Assembly (NCBI RefSeq): GCF_008386505.1
Contig: NZ_VUNZ01000001.1
Coordinates: 1,605,937-1,669,936, forward strand
DNA length: 64,000 nucleotides
From: Chryseobacterium sediminis
GTDB taxonomy: Bacteria; Bacteroidota; Bacteroidia; Flavobacteriales; Weeksellaceae
Direction: 5' to 3'
Each line of letters begins with the position of its first letter. Position 1 is the first letter of the stretch. The translations under genes were made by a program, and so were the position numbers. The notes below the pieces were generated by a model. That model saw nothing but the letters and a program-made list of their open reading frames with translations, ran no database searches and had not been told where the DNA came from. This document shows, piece after piece, positions 1 to 8,643 of this stretch.

Positions 1-2
1 TT

Positions 3-584
3 AAGGGACGTATTGGCTGGATTGAAGAAGAGGAAGTCATGAAGAATTTTCTTACAATTGATGAGTGTAGAACTCTATTCACAACAGAATTTTCTGATGA
101 AACATTAAGGAGATATTGCATGTTTGCATTTTTAACAGGTCTTCGTTATAGTGATATTAATAATTTGACATGGGAAGATGTTGTTATAAGGGATGGTGTA
201 AGCTATATATATTTCAGAATGCAAAAAACCTCAGCATTTCAATACCATCCTATTTCAGAAGAAGCTGTAAATTTAATGGGAGATAGAACAAAAAAATCAG
301 ATTTTGTTTTTGATAGAATTGCATATCATTCACTCAATGATAATTTGAGGAAATGGCTGTTGAAGGCAGAAATTGATAAGAAAGTAACTTTTCATAATTT
401 CCGAACATCCTATGCTGTTACACAACTAGAAGCCGGAGCAGATATATATCTTATTTCAAAAATGCTTGGTCATAAAAATGTAACTACAACCGAAATTTAT
501 GCTAAAATAGTGGATAAAAGAAAAGTAAGTACAATTAATAATATAATATTGGAATATGATAGAATTTTTACCTGTTATAGATAA
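3..584 (+). CDS. Tyrosine recombinase/integrase, C-terminal part (5' end outside window)
   Basis: Catalytic half of a phage/ICE-type tyrosine integrase. The frame is open to the window edge, so the N-terminal SAM-like and arm-binding domains lie upstream; the Met at 39 is internal. The catalytic pattern is visible: Arg in TGLRYSDI, the HNFR box (His-x-x-Arg), LGHKN, and the nucleophilic Tyr in TTEIYAKI close to the C-terminus. The spacing is that of Bacteroidota element integrases. It overlaps the next gene by 29 bp, and the following genes (HTH protein, replication-like protein, defence-like operons) fit an integrative element. The family is secure; the insertion target is not visible. Confidence 0.93.
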   Translation, partial: KGRIGWIEEEEVMKNFLTIDECRTLFTTEFSDETLRRYCMFAFLTGLRYSDINNLTWEDVVIRDGVSYIYFRMQKTSAFQYHPISEEAVNLMGDRTKKSDFVFDRIAYHSLNDNLRKWLLKAEIDKKVTFHNFRTSYAVTQLEAGADIYLISKMLGHKNVTTTEIYAKIVDKRKVSTINNIILEYDRIFTCYR

Positions 585-1629
585 TGATTTTGATTTCTCT
601 CCGCTATTTCAATATTTTGAAGAAGGGAATAAAGACGACGAAGAATTCGATGTATACCCATTCTCAAAGTTTCGTTATTTCTTTTGGAATAAAGAAAGTT
701 TACGTCCAAAAGGTTTAAATATTGATGAGACGAAAATAGAGAACTTTGATATGTTTAAAAATATCTTCATTAGAGGTGATTACTTTTACCTTATAGCATA
801 TCATTACTTTATCAATGTTAAAGAATATGAATTTGAGTATAAAGTTGAAGGTAAGATGAGAATTGAAGGTGAAGACGGAGAGCTTAAAATGGTTTCATTT
901 TTTGAACCTTTATATAATGCTTTGTTAAAAGAAAAGACAAAATCACAAACTTTGCTTCGGCATGAGTATATCCTGTCAAAGAATAAGTTTAACTATATTA
1001 ACAAACTTACTAAACTTTTGTTGAGTGATTATAATAATTTAGATGACGCAATTCGCAAGGAAAAAAATGTATTTTCTAAATATGGAATTGCTGTTAAAGA
1101 GATCTATTTAGATGTTTTTCGTGATTTCTATTCTAATTTTGTTGATTATTTATCTAAAGATAATTTTAATGCTTTAAAAAAACTTGTTTACCCCTCTAAG
1201 AAAGAAGTTCAATCTTTTCAGATAGAAAATAGACCTAATTTTAAAAAGGGATTAACTGATGAAGCAAGGAAAATTGTAATAAATTCTATTAAAAATGGTT
1301 TGTTAGGAAATGGGTTCATTTCAAATTTGACAACTTATGAGCAAGTAGATGATTTGTTCAATAATCGAAGAAGAGAAAGAGATAAAATTATTTGGCTTAA
1401 AACACCTTCACTATTAAAAAGTTTGTATAAAGTTTTGAATGATAAAAATATTATTACTTCAACAAATAATACACATTGGAAGATTTTATCCGATTTTTTC
1501 ATTTATCAAAATAATGCTGAAGTAAATTCTGATAAGCTAAAAGATTTAAAATACTCAACCAATCAATCAGATGTTTTGAACTTAGAAAATTGCTTTAGGA
1601 TTCTTGATGAAGTGGTAAGCATAAAATAA
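556..1629 (+). CDS. Hypothetical protein, integrase-linked
   Basis: I do not recognise the family. The product is 357 aa, rich in Lys, Asn, Asp and aromatic residues, with no signal peptide or clear membrane segment. The N-terminus is acidic and aromatic (EEGNKDDEEFDVYPFSKFRYFFWNK has this character), and the C-terminal ~120 residues are mainly helical and Lys-rich. The start lies 29 bp inside the integrase end, so the two genes are probably cotranscribed and translationally coupled. A strong hairpin terminator follows 115 bp after the stop. A role in element maintenance or transfer is a guess from position. Confidence 0.75.
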   Translation: MIEFLPVIDNDFDFSPLFQYFEEGNKDDEEFDVYPFSKFRYFFWNKESLRPKGLNIDETKIENFDMFKNIFIRGDYFYLIAYHYFINVKEYEFEYKVEGKMRIEGEDGELKMVSFFEPLYNALLKEKTKSQTLLRHEYILSKNKFNYINKLTKLLLSDYNNLDDAIRKEKNVFSKYGIAVKEIYLDVFRDFYSNFVDYLSKDNFNALKKLVYPSKKEVQSFQIENRPNFKKGLTDEARKIVINSIKNGLLGNGFISNLTTYEQVDDLFNNRRRERDKIIWLKTPSLLKSLYKVLNDKNIITSTNNTHWKILSDFFIYQNNAEVNSDKLKDLKYSTNQSDVLNLENCFRILDEVVSIK

Positions 1630-1743
1630 CAAACTCCTACTTTGTATTTTTTATAAAAAAATTACATTTTATTAATAAAATCAGATATTATAAATGAATT
1701 GATATTTTATTTTAAATCATAAATACATGATTGCCAATTATTT

Positions 1744-1774
1744 AAAACTCCCACTACAAAGTGGGAGTTTTTTT
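1744..1774 (+). terminator. Rho-independent terminator after integrase operon
   Basis: The perfect 11-bp stem AAAACTCCCAC / GTGGGAGTTTT has a 6-nt loop and is followed by a T run. It ends the integrase-hypothetical transcript. Confidence 0.9.
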
Positions 1775-1814
1775 GTTTTTGGCACAATTGCTAAATTCTT
1801 GATACGCCAATGGT

Positions 1815-2192
1815 ATGGAAAAAACTACCATGACGGCGAAATCCAGCCATAACGAAAATTTCGGTTTTATAATCGAAAAGTTGGTACAAAAAATAGTAAC
1901 CAGACTATTTTCTGTTTATATAGCAAAACTAGATATTTTTAGTCGTATTGTACAGACAAAAGAAGTTTTAACAACTAAAGAGGTTGCTGAACTTCTTGGA
2001 ATGAATGAAAGAGTCGTTAGAGACAAAATTAATTCTGGATTGATTCCAGCATACAAACCTGAATTTGCAAATAAATTTCTTGTATTGAGGAAAGATTTAA
2101 TGAATGAAATTATATCTGGACAAAGATATAAATCTCTTTCAATGATAGAAGCAGAGGTAAATTGCGGATTTGATAGCAGAAAATATGTTTAA
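1815..2192 (+). CDS. Helix-turn-helix (excisionase-like) DNA-binding protein
   Basis: A 125-aa protein with a MerR/excisionase-type winged helix (HTH_17-like) at about residues 50-100: LTTKEVAELLGMNERVVRD, then a wing ending near FLVLRKDLMNEI. The ~45 N-terminal residues are a separate helix. Such proteins in mobile elements act as excisionases or control element genes. It lies 17 bp upstream of the replication-like gene in the same direction, so the two probably form one operon. Other Met codons downstream (for example near 1830) could be the true start. The fold is well supported; excision versus regulation cannot be told from sequence. Confidence 0.8.
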   Translation: MEKTTMTAKSSHNENFGFIIEKLVQKIVTRLFSVYIAKLDIFSRIVQTKEVLTTKEVAELLGMNERVVRDKINSGLIPAYKPEFANKFLVLRKDLMNEIISGQRYKSLSMIEAEVNCGFDSRKYV

Positions 2193-2209
2193 TCTTAATA
2201 CTTCTGAAA

Positions 2210-3106
2210 ATGATAGATTATATTAAAGCATATTTTCCCGATAAAAATGAAATTTTTGGAATTATGAAAGATAATTACAACCTTGAAAAAATAAGTTATA
2301 CCAGATTTGATAAAGCTGAAAATGCACTTGTTTCGTATGAGACCTACAAAAAAGAATTTGAAAATATGGAACTTAAAATCACTAATCAAGGAGCTTATCT
2401 TCATAACTCTTTACATCATTTTTATAATAAAATAGTGTATGGAATTGATGGGAATTATAATGATTTTAAGCATTCTTCTCTTGTTAATGCAATTGATTTT
2501 CTAGAGGATAGGATTAAGTTCCCGGTTGATAAACTAGAACTTTCACAAGGTTTAGAATTTGGATTAAATATAAGATTGCCATTTGATTTGGATGAATTTA
2601 TATTGAATCAATGTATTCTCTATGACTTTTGTGAAGTTTCTAAATTCCCTCCGCCCACAGAAGAGCAGGTCTATAAAGAATTTCAAAAAGGTAATTATAG
2701 ACTTAAGATTTATCATAAGGGTAGGCAACAATGCGATGGAGAAGCAATTTTAAGAATTGAGATTAAATTTTTAGATAAAAGAGATTTTAATAAAAATGGA
2801 ATTTGCTTTTTAAGCGATTTAGATGATCGAGATAATTTAATTTTTCTCTATGAAAAATTGCATAGTATTGTGAAATTTAAACTAATGTGCATTGATGATA
2901 TCGAGGTTAGAGATTTTTCACATTATAAGAAAAATAAGCTATATAAATATTGCTCACACAAGTATTGGGCTGAACTAAGTAAGGATAGTTTCAAGTTAGA
3001 ATCGAAAAAGGTTTACCCATACTTTGAAAAAAATAAATTATTAGAAAATAAAAAAACACTCTTATCGCTTATGGATAGTAAGTTTACTGAACTAATAGAA
3101 AGTTAG
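2210..3106 (+). CDS. Putative phage/plasmid replication protein (gpII/X-like)
   Basis: A 298-aa protein whose pattern resembles the gpII/X-type replication initiators of small phages, plasmids and integrative elements in Bacteroidota. There is a GAYLHNSLHHFYN-like block near residue 65, then LEFGLNIRLP at about 115-125, then KIYHKGRQ followed by LRIEIKF at about 170-190 (compare the family's 'KiYDK' and 'LRfEI' blocks). The family nicks DNA with a Tyr to start rolling-circle replication; I cannot pick the catalytic Tyr with confidence. It ends in a hairpin shared with the convergent gene. With the HTH gene and integrase it suggests a small integrative or satellite-like element. Confidence 0.5.
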   Translation: MIDYIKAYFPDKNEIFGIMKDNYNLEKISYTRFDKAENALVSYETYKKEFENMELKITNQGAYLHNSLHHFYNKIVYGIDGNYNDFKHSSLVNAIDFLEDRIKFPVDKLELSQGLEFGLNIRLPFDLDEFILNQCILYDFCEVSKFPPPTEEQVYKEFQKGNYRLKIYHKGRQQCDGEAILRIEIKFLDKRDFNKNGICFLSDLDDRDNLIFLYEKLHSIVKFKLMCIDDIEVRDFSHYKKNKLYKYCSHKYWAELSKDSFKLESKKVYPYFEKNKLLENKKTLLSLMDSKFTELIES

Positions 3107-3148
3107 TTTACGGACATTGTATAAGAAGCCGGAGTTGTAATATTCGAA

Positions 3149-3176
3149 AAAAAGTAGGAGTAATTTCCTACTTTTT
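3149..3176. terminator. Bidirectional terminator between convergent genes
   Basis: The stem AAAAAGTAGGA / TCCTACTTTTT has a 6-nt loop. It serves the plus-strand replication-like gene and the minus-strand gene, whose stop codon overlaps the right arm. Confidence 0.8.
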
Positions 3177-4233
3177 ATGATAAGCAATTAGCTATTTTTG
3201 AACTAATTGATTTAAGTTCTGTTATTCCATTTGAATCATCTTTTAAGTATTCATTTTGGTAATGCTCCAAATCCTCTAGATAAACAAATACGTTCGATTT
3301 AATAAAATAAAGATGTTTTCTAATTTGTGAAAGTTTTTGCATTATTTCCATTCCTCCATATTCATCTGGACCAATTACTTTTATAGTGAAATTTGCTCCT
3401 TCAATAAATTCTGTAAACACAGTATCATTCAAATAATCAATATCATTTTGTTCGTTTTTTTTAGCACATTCATCTAAATATTTATAATATTTTTCGATTG
3501 ATTTGTTAACTTTTTCAACCCAAGGTTTTATATGATGAATTCCTGGGAAAGCTCTTTTGTAATTTGTTATTAGGTTTGCTTTCATATTATATAAATCCAA
3601 AATTTCTTCACCCAAATTTTCTAATTTTTTAAATTTTTGTCTTTTATAGCTTTTATTATTTTTCTTAAGCTCAATCAATAGATCATTATAAAAATCTAAA
3701 TTTTTAAATAATTCTGAAAATAAAATTTCAAAATCTTGATTAGAGCTTAAAGCTTTTAAGGCATTATAAATATTTTGCGGGTCATTGCTGATTATTCGAG
3801 AAAAATTTTTATTTACATTGAAATAGAGTGTATGTATTTGAGAGGGGGCTTTTTTTTCTTTTTCTATATAAATAGTAATTTGATTATTCATTTCTTTTAA
3901 TGAATTAATAAATGACTCAATATGATTTACGACTAAATGTAACCTTTTTTTCAAATCATTTTTTTCATCAGTTACTTTTGTCTTTTCAACAATTACACTC
4001 TCATTTTTTTGATAGATTATAGTATATATTACAAAAGCAATTGATAAAAAACTTAAAAGACTTCCTATAAGGGACGCATAAGCAGATATCTCTGCTTGTT
4101 TACCATTAAAATCTATTTCATACAGTCTTTGAGATTCATTATTAATTAATTGAAAAGTTATAATTAATATAAAAATTATTATTATGATTGAAACGACTAT
4201 TATAAAATTTCTATAAAGTATAAATCTTTTCAT
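3175..4233 (-). CDS. Two-TM membrane protein with coiled-coil cytoplasmic domain (putative abortive-infection type)
   Basis: A 352-aa protein with an N-terminal membrane helix at about residues 5-30 and a second at about 50-75 (LIGSLLSFLSIAFVIYTIIY). The rest is a long charged, mostly helical and partly coiled-coil domain. Topology and the second helix resemble 'putative phage abortive infection' (putAbiC-like) membrane proteins, but I see no diagnostic motif. It is last in the operon; its ATG overlaps the stop of the TM-macro gene by 4 bp (ATGA), so translational coupling is expected. With two membrane proteins encoded back to back, a partnership in a membrane effector is plausible inference. 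The function is unproven. Confidence 0.75.
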   Translation of the reverse strand: MKRFILYRNFIIVVSIIIIIFILIITFQLINNESQRLYEIDFNGKQAEISAYASLIGSLLSFLSIAFVIYTIIYQKNESVIVEKTKVTDEKNDLKKRLHLVVNHIESFINSLKEMNNQITIYIEKEKKAPSQIHTLYFNVNKNFSRIISNDPQNIYNALKALSSNQDFEILFSELFKNLDFYNDLLIELKKNNKSYKRQKFKKLENLGEEILDLYNMKANLITNYKRAFPGIHHIKPWVEKVNKSIEKYYKYLDECAKKNEQNDIDYLNDTVFTEFIEGANFTIKVIGPDEYGGMEIMQKLSQIRKHLYFIKSNVFVYLEDLEHYQNEYLKDDSNGITELKSISSKIANCLS

Positions 4234-5108
4234 ATGCTAAATGATTTTATAAATATTTCTAAGTTGTTAAACATTTCAGGATCATAATTCCTTTCAGGGA
4301 TAATAATATTTAATGATTTCCCGATTTTATTATTTTTTGAGTTTATTAAATATGAGACAATTATAAGCTGACATAAAGTTGTTTTAGACATATTTAAACC
4401 TGTTATTCCTGCCCCTAGTATAGGTATATATATGTTTTTATTGTTACTATTATTTCTAATGGTTGACCATATTTTTTCTAATGCTCCAGTTAGCATTTTT
4501 ATATCTGCTTCTTTCGTTTTAGCTCCTCCTTTATAAACTATTTTACATATTGCAGAAATGAAAACTTTAATATTTATATTTGATGGGATAGAAAAATAAG
4601 CAGTATCACCTATTTCATATCTAACTCTTTTTCCGACTGGTTTTTCAGTTGGCGAGACAGTTATACCACGAATGTTTTGAATGTTTAAACTTGTTTCTAT
4701 TTGGCTATCCAAACTTTGGATGGCTCCATTGAAAAATTTATCTATTATTTGTTTTTTTATAGATGTTGTATTATTTGTAGTAGTATCAAAAAAATCACTT
4801 GACCCAATAATAATATTTCCTTCTTTGTCTAAAAGTTCACCAATTTCAATTTTTACAATAGTATTATTTAGATTTTTAAACTCTCTTGAAATTTCTGTTT
4901 TTGGATAATTTATTTTTAACGTAATAAGTAATGTAACTATTAAAATAAAAATAAATAATCCTAAGTTTTTGTTAGAAAATTCATTGAACCATTCCCAAAA
5001 AAAAGATGTTACTTCAATAAGCAACCAAAATAATCCTAATAAAGTTAAAAACCCTTTAATAAGATCTAATTTTCTATGGCAGAATAGAAATGTCATTTTT
5101 TTTCTCAT
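4230..5108 (-). CDS. TM-macro domain protein, ThsA (Thoeris type II)-like effector
   Basis: A 292-aa protein with two membrane helices (about 16-36 and 48-66), then a macro-type domain (about 85-292). It carries the block GSSDFFDT near residue 103, a GDTAYFSIP strand, and the IPILGAGITG loop typical of macro-domain ligand binding. This order matches the ThsA_Macro (formerly DUF6430) family. In Thoeris type II systems such a protein senses an ADP-ribose-type signal made by a TIR enzyme and damages the membrane. Here no TIR gene lies next to it. Upstream genes are DUF5131 (40-bp gap) and TcmP; the downstream membrane gene overlaps by 4 bp. The family call is good; the activating signal is unknown. 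Confidence 0.78.
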   Translation of the reverse strand: MRKKMTFLFCHRKLDLIKGFLTLLGLFWLLIEVTSFFWEWFNEFSNKNLGLFIFILIVTLLITLKINYPKTEISREFKNLNNTIVKIEIGELLDKEGNIIIGSSDFFDTTTNNTTSIKKQIIDKFFNGAIQSLDSQIETSLNIQNIRGITVSPTEKPVGKRVRYEIGDTAYFSIPSNINIKVFISAICKIVYKGGAKTKEADIKMLTGALEKIWSTIRNNSNNKNIYIPILGAGITGLNMSKTTLCQLIIVSYLINSKNNKIGKSLNIIIPERNYDPEMFNNLEIFIKSFSI

Positions 5109-5148
5109 TATTTAATTAATTATAGGTTATTGTAATTTTTTTCTATTT

Positions 5149-5865
5149 TTATTCCTTATTAGAAGGCATTTCATCATAGGTTCTACCATTTAATAATCTT
5201 CCTGCTGCTTTTTTATTCTTCCCTCCCCATTGCTTAAAAAAGAATGCTACATCAGCATTTTGACATTGTTTCTGTATATCAATAACCCAATCTTCCTTCA
5301 TTGGTCTAGGTCGATGCCCACTTTCACCACCAACAATAACCCAATCAATATTTTGCAAATTCAAATTTTCTAATTCTCCAATTAATGGTTCAAGAGATAA
5401 AAATTTTACTTTTGCATTCGTTTTTCTAAGAAAATCTATACGCTCAACTACATCTTTACTTTCTACAGAAACCCCCATCCAAATGTTATGAGTCCATTTA
5501 AGGTCTTGATGAACCTCAAACAGACGCTCTGATCTTTTGGTCAATACTTGAAATATGTGTTGTGGATTCTCATTCATTACTTTGAAAACATCTTTTATAA
5601 ACTCAAGTGGAATATCTTTATGAAAGAGATCACTCATAGAGTTGACAAATACAACCTTTGGCGCTCTCCAAGTATAAGGAATAGTTAAAGTATCTGGATG
5701 AGATTTAACAATTTTAAAACCGTCTTTGTATTTTTCCTGCCCCATAGCTTTTAATCTACGAGTCATGATTTCAGCATAACAAAATTTACATCCTGTTGAA
5801 ATTTTTGTACATCCTGTTGTAGGATTCCAAGTCATTTCAGTCCACTCAATTGATGAATTTGCCAT
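5149..5865 (-). CDS. DUF5131 / phage Gp37-Gp68 family three-Cys-motif protein
   Basis: A 238-aa protein with an N-terminal WNPTTGC motif and three cysteines at 19, 26 and 29 (C-x6-C-x2-C), an arrangement suited to an iron-sulfur cluster as in radical-SAM-like enzymes. Family landmarks follow: [33 protein letters not shown] and WVIVGGESG. The family's reaction is not known to me. It is the standard partner of TcmP, and here its ATG overlaps the tcmP stop by 1 bp (TAATG), so the two are made together. Family identity is very secure. Confidence 0.92.
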   Translation of the reverse strand: MANSSIEWTEMTWNPTTGCTKISTGCKFCYAEIMTRRLKAMGQEKYKDGFKIVKSHPDTLTIPYTWRAPKVVFVNSMSDLFHKDIPLEFIKDVFKVMNENPQHIFQVLTKRSERLFEVHQDLKWTHNIWMGVSVESKDVVERIDFLRKTNAKVKFLSLEPLIGELENLNLQNIDWVIVGGESGHRPRPMKEDWVIDIQKQCQNADVAFFFKQWGGKNKKAAGRLLNGRTYDEMPSNKE

Positions 5866-7022
5866 TAGTTAAAATTTAATAAACAGTCTTTAGATATTAA
5901 AACTGTCACTTTATGATTTTTGTTATCTGTAAATATTGCTTTTATCTTTTTTTGGTCAACTAGTTTTCTTAGTGCTTCAGTGTAATGATATCTACTGTAA
6001 AGACCACTTATTTGATGCTCGTCAAAAAGCTGACTTGCAGCTAGTTGTTTATTCTTATACTTTAATAATAATTCGTCCGCAAGTTTGTCAATATTTATTG
6101 ACTTTTCATCAAAAAGTTCATTGATTTCTGTTTCATACTTTTTTGCATCAAAAGTGTAGGTATTAACTCCGTCGAAAACAGTTCCAACATTTGCGAAATC
6201 ATTATAGGTTGTTTTAATCAGATCATATCCTCTTGCTCCTTTTGTTAAATGTAGTATATAATGACTCGTAGCATCAACATCTTCTTCTTGGAATTTGAAA
6301 GCTGTGTAAAAAATTTTTTGTCCAAGATGTGTTTTATATTCATCTCCTAAGCTATCAATAATTAAATTTAGTTTTTCGGGTACTGTAGCTTTAAATCGTC
6401 TATCATTCTTAAGTTTTTTAAATGTAGTAGGAAATAAATCCTGCATCAATCCTTCAAACTTATCATTTTCTAGAGCAGGATGAATCCTTTTTGTATTGAC
6501 GAAAATAAATATTTCGTTTCCCCAATTTTTTAAAAATTCAGCTAAAACGAGCGTTTCAATACCTTTATATCCAAAAGGATCAATAAAAAGCAGTGACGGA
6601 AAATCATTTTTAGATCTATTTCTTGCCCCACTATGGGTATTAGCTTTTAAAAATTCCGTTATAGCAGTGCTTTCTCCTACCGTACTTTTTCCAAAATGAA
6701 TGGATTTAGCAAAAGTACCTTCAGGGAATTCATTTTTGAAGTTTGTTTTTAAAGCATCATGATAGTAATTATCATTAAAAATCATTTTAACATTTTGTCT
6801 TAGCAACTCTATTTTACTACAATGCTTCCCAATTAGAATAGGTGTAGAAGGATTTCCGTCTTCATAAAACCCAGGACCAGCAAATAAGTCGATATATCTA
6901 ATTTGCTTAGGCTGATATTTACTTGTAATTATACTGCAATAGCTTGGAAAGTATTCCGAAATTATGCTCGCTTTAATTTTCGACGAGATAGTTTGATTTT
7001 CGAAGAAATGATTTTCTTTCAT
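5865..7022 (-). CDS. tcmP: Three-Cys-motif partner protein TcmP
   Basis: A 385-aa protein. The N-terminal part carries [16 protein letters not shown] and a PSTPI block, the TcmP signature, which resembles motif I of Rossmann methyltransferases. FIDPFGYKG near residue 150 is a second conserved block. The C-terminal ~90 residues look like a winged helix ([22 protein letters not shown]). The family is defined by always sitting beside a three-Cys protein, here the next gene; biochemical function is undefined. It is first in a four-gene operon with a good promoter 50 bp upstream. Both genes are common in mobile islands, which favours a defence role, but that is inference. Confidence 0.9.
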   Translation of the reverse strand: MKENHFFENQTISSKIKASIISEYFPSYCSIITSKYQPKQIRYIDLFAGPGFYEDGNPSTPILIGKHCSKIELLRQNVKMIFNDNYYHDALKTNFKNEFPEGTFAKSIHFGKSTVGESTAITEFLKANTHSGARNRSKNDFPSLLFIDPFGYKGIETLVLAEFLKNWGNEIFIFVNTKRIHPALENDKFEGLMQDLFPTTFKKLKNDRRFKATVPEKLNLIIDSLGDEYKTHLGQKIFYTAFKFQEEDVDATSHYILHLTKGARGYDLIKTTYNDFANVGTVFDGVNTYTFDAKKYETEINELFDEKSINIDKLADELLLKYKNKQLAASQLFDEHQISGLYSRYHYTEALRKLVDQKKIKAIFTDNKNHKVTVLISKDCLLNFN

Positions 7023-7071
7023 TTTATTTGTGAATATGTCGTTATTAGTTATTAAACATTATGAATAATAG

Positions 7072-7101
7072 CAAATATATTAAATATTAACACTTATTCA
7101 A
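7072..7101 (-). promoter_or_regulatory. Bacteroidota-type promoter of the tcmP operon
   Basis: On the minus strand, TTG (7101-7099), a 19-nt spacer and TATATTTG (7079-7072) match the flavobacterial consensus exactly. The tcmP start lies 50 bp downstream. Confidence 0.7.
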
Positions 7102-7130
7102 AAAAGCAATAATTTATTTAACAGAAAAAT

Positions 7131-7155
7131 AAACCTGCTTATAAAAGCAGGTTTT
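7131..7155 (-). terminator. Terminator of the small-protein operon
   Basis: The hairpin AAACCTGCTT / AAGCAGGTTT has a short loop and is followed by T-rich sequence on the minus strand. It separates the 8378-7163 operon from the tcmP promoter. Confidence 0.8.
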
Positions 7156-7162
7156 AAAATTG

Positions 7163-7357
7163 CTACATATTCTTTTTGCTAAAAAAACATTTGAGTCTTT
7201 GTATTCCGATTTTTAAAGTAAGTGTGAGATAATAAGCACAAATAGTATAGAAAATTAAGAGTGTAAACATAATGAAGAAAAATAAAATATCTTCCCAAAT
7301 CGTGTGCTCATTGTATTTAAATGTGGGTATACAACCGCTTTTAAACTGCAATATCAT
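7163..7357 (-). CDS. Small single-TM hypothetical protein
   Basis: A 64-aa protein with one strong membrane helix at about residues 24-50 and a basic C-terminus ending in Lys-Lys-Asn-Met. Its ATG overlaps the upstream stop by 4 bp, which supports the short ORF as real and coupled. Family unknown; last gene of a four-gene run of small envelope proteins. Confidence 0.55.
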   Translation of the reverse strand: MILQFKSGCIPTFKYNEHTIWEDILFFFIMFTLLIFYTICAYYLTLTLKIGIQRLKCFFSKKNM

Positions 7358-7674
7358 TTTGCATTATTAAAAGGATTTTTCCCCTCGCGCATAAACACAG
7401 TTCCCATTTTTTGATACTGAACAAGCTGTCCCTTTATGCAGGTAGTATAAATCCCACTTCCAAAGCCGTTTTGTGCTCTGATTATAGTTACCTCTTTTTC
7501 TTCAACACCGTTATCAATTGCTACAAATTTTTTCAAACGATTGTTTTTGATTGGCTCCTTGAAATCCTTTGGTAAGTCACACTCTTTAGCGGTTGTTGAT
7601 GCTTTTTGTTTTTCTTCCTGTGCAAAATAAAACATTGGTAATACGAACATTAAAGTAAAAATTAATTTTTTCAT
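7354..7674 (-). CDS. Small exported hypothetical protein
   Basis: A 106-aa protein with a clear signal peptide (MKKLIFTLMFVLPMFYFAQ) and likely signal peptidase I cleavage after FAQ. The mature part is about 87 aa with two cysteines that could pair. No family recognised. The 4-bp overlap with the downstream TM protein and the shared direction place both in one operon. Similar small secreted proteins occur in Bacteroidota conjugative or mobilizable islands; the link is positional only. Confidence 0.7.
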   Translation of the reverse strand: MKKLIFTLMFVLPMFYFAQEEKQKASTTAKECDLPKDFKEPIKNNRLKKFVAIDNGVEEKEVTIIRAQNGFGSGIYTTCIKGQLVQYQKMGTVFMREGKNPFNNAK

Positions 7675-7703
7675 TGTAATTATTTTTGAATTGTTAATAA
7701 TGT

Positions 7704-8162
7704 CTATTTAATAAATTCTTCTCTCTGTTTTGAGGCTTCGGCGTAACTGTCAAAGACAAGAATTTTTCTTTTTCTGATATTCATTCCTACGGGAACAGCA
7801 CCTTCCTTGTATAATGTTCTCTCGAACTCGTCCATCTTTTTGTACTTAGCATCTTCACTTATATCTGTCATTTCAATAACATCACTTCCGATACTTTGGT
7901 AGCGAGAAATATTCTCTTTAGTAAGTGTGGAATCACTATTGGGTGCTATTATAGCCCATACAATTGCGTATTTAGGCTTTATTGGAGCAATTGTTACTGT
8001 ATCATGAATAATGCTTGTAGAATTGTTAAAAACAGGTGTAGAAGTCTGATAGGTGGTGTCAGTGCTAATGGAATCGGAGTCCAGATAAACATCATCCCAT
8101 ATATCACGCTTTTTACAACCAACTATTGCACAAAAAGCCATTAATAGATAAATCTTTTTCAT
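7704..8162 (-). CDS. Small lipoprotein, hypothetical
   Basis: A 152-aa protein. The N-terminus MKKIYLLMAFCAIVGCKK has a lipobox (AIVG-Cys16), so it is a predicted lipoprotein. A Ser/Thr-rich linker follows, then a C-terminal ~70-aa domain with alternating charged residues (SRYQSIGSDVIEMTD ... GMNIRKRKILVFDSYAEASKQRE). That domain looks like a sporulation-repeat-like or small alpha/beta fold, but I cannot name it. It lies 6 bp downstream of the 69-aa membrane gene, in the same operon. Confidence 0.7.
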   Translation of the reverse strand: MKKIYLLMAFCAIVGCKKRDIWDDVYLDSDSISTDTTYQTSTPVFNNSTSIIHDTVTIAPIKPKYAIVWAIIAPNSDSTLTKENISRYQSIGSDVIEMTDISEDAKYKKMDEFERTLYKEGAVPVGMNIRKRKILVFDSYAEASKQREEFIK

Positions 8163-8168
8163 AATGAA

Positions 8169-8378
8169 TTATTTTTCAGATAATAATGTGATAATTCCAA
8201 TGAGAATCAAGTATCCGATGTAGGAGAGAATTCCCCAAAGTATCATAAAGCCGATTGCTCCTACAAAAGATTTTGGTTCAATCCAGTTCCAAGAGAGAAT
8301 TCCCGAACCGATAATAACGACTGCGTAAAGAATAAATCCCACTATGGGTAGGCATCCGCCCTCATTTGTGTTGCTCAT
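8169..8378 (-). CDS. Small two-TM hypothetical protein
   Basis: A 69-aa protein, mostly hydrophobic, with two membrane helices (about 9-28 and 37-65) rich in Gly and Ile. It is the first gene of the small-protein operon. No family recognised. Upstream is a 265-bp gap holding two small hairpins. Confidence 0.6.
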   Translation of the reverse strand: MSNTNEGGCLPIVGFILYAVVIIGSGILSWNWIEPKSFVGAIGFMILWGILSYIGYLILIGIITLLSEK

Positions 8379-8449
8379 ATTTTAATAAATTTTATTTGAT
8401 TTGGGCAACAAAAAAAAGCAAGTGGTTCTCACATGCTTTTAGTTCTGAA

Positions 8450-8508
8450 GGCTCGGCAAAGCCTATGTTACATAAAAACAGGATAAGCCACTCGCCCTAT
8501 GACGAGTG
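8450..8508. other. Structured intergenic segment (two hairpins)
   Basis: GGCT (8450-8453) pairs with AGCC (8460-8463), and CACTCG (8489-8494) pairs with CGAGTG (8503-8508). The segment lies between the end of the NACHT gene and the start of the small-protein operon and is less AT-rich than its surroundings. It could be a terminator-like end of the NACHT transcript, a small RNA or a recombination scar. Nothing decides between these. Confidence 0.35.
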
Positions 8509-8643
8509 TGCTGAAACTGTTTGCATTTTGTAACATTTTAGAATTTTGCCGATTCACAGAACAAAAGCAAAAGTTTTACACTTTTTATTTTTTCGTTGAT
8601 GTCTTGGCGCAAAACTACAAATTTTGTGCCTTATTTTTTTATT

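Noticed and set aside
4230..5108. Complete Thoeris type II system
   Set aside because: The effector-like TM-macro gene is present, but no TIR-domain gene was found among the window's plausible genes.
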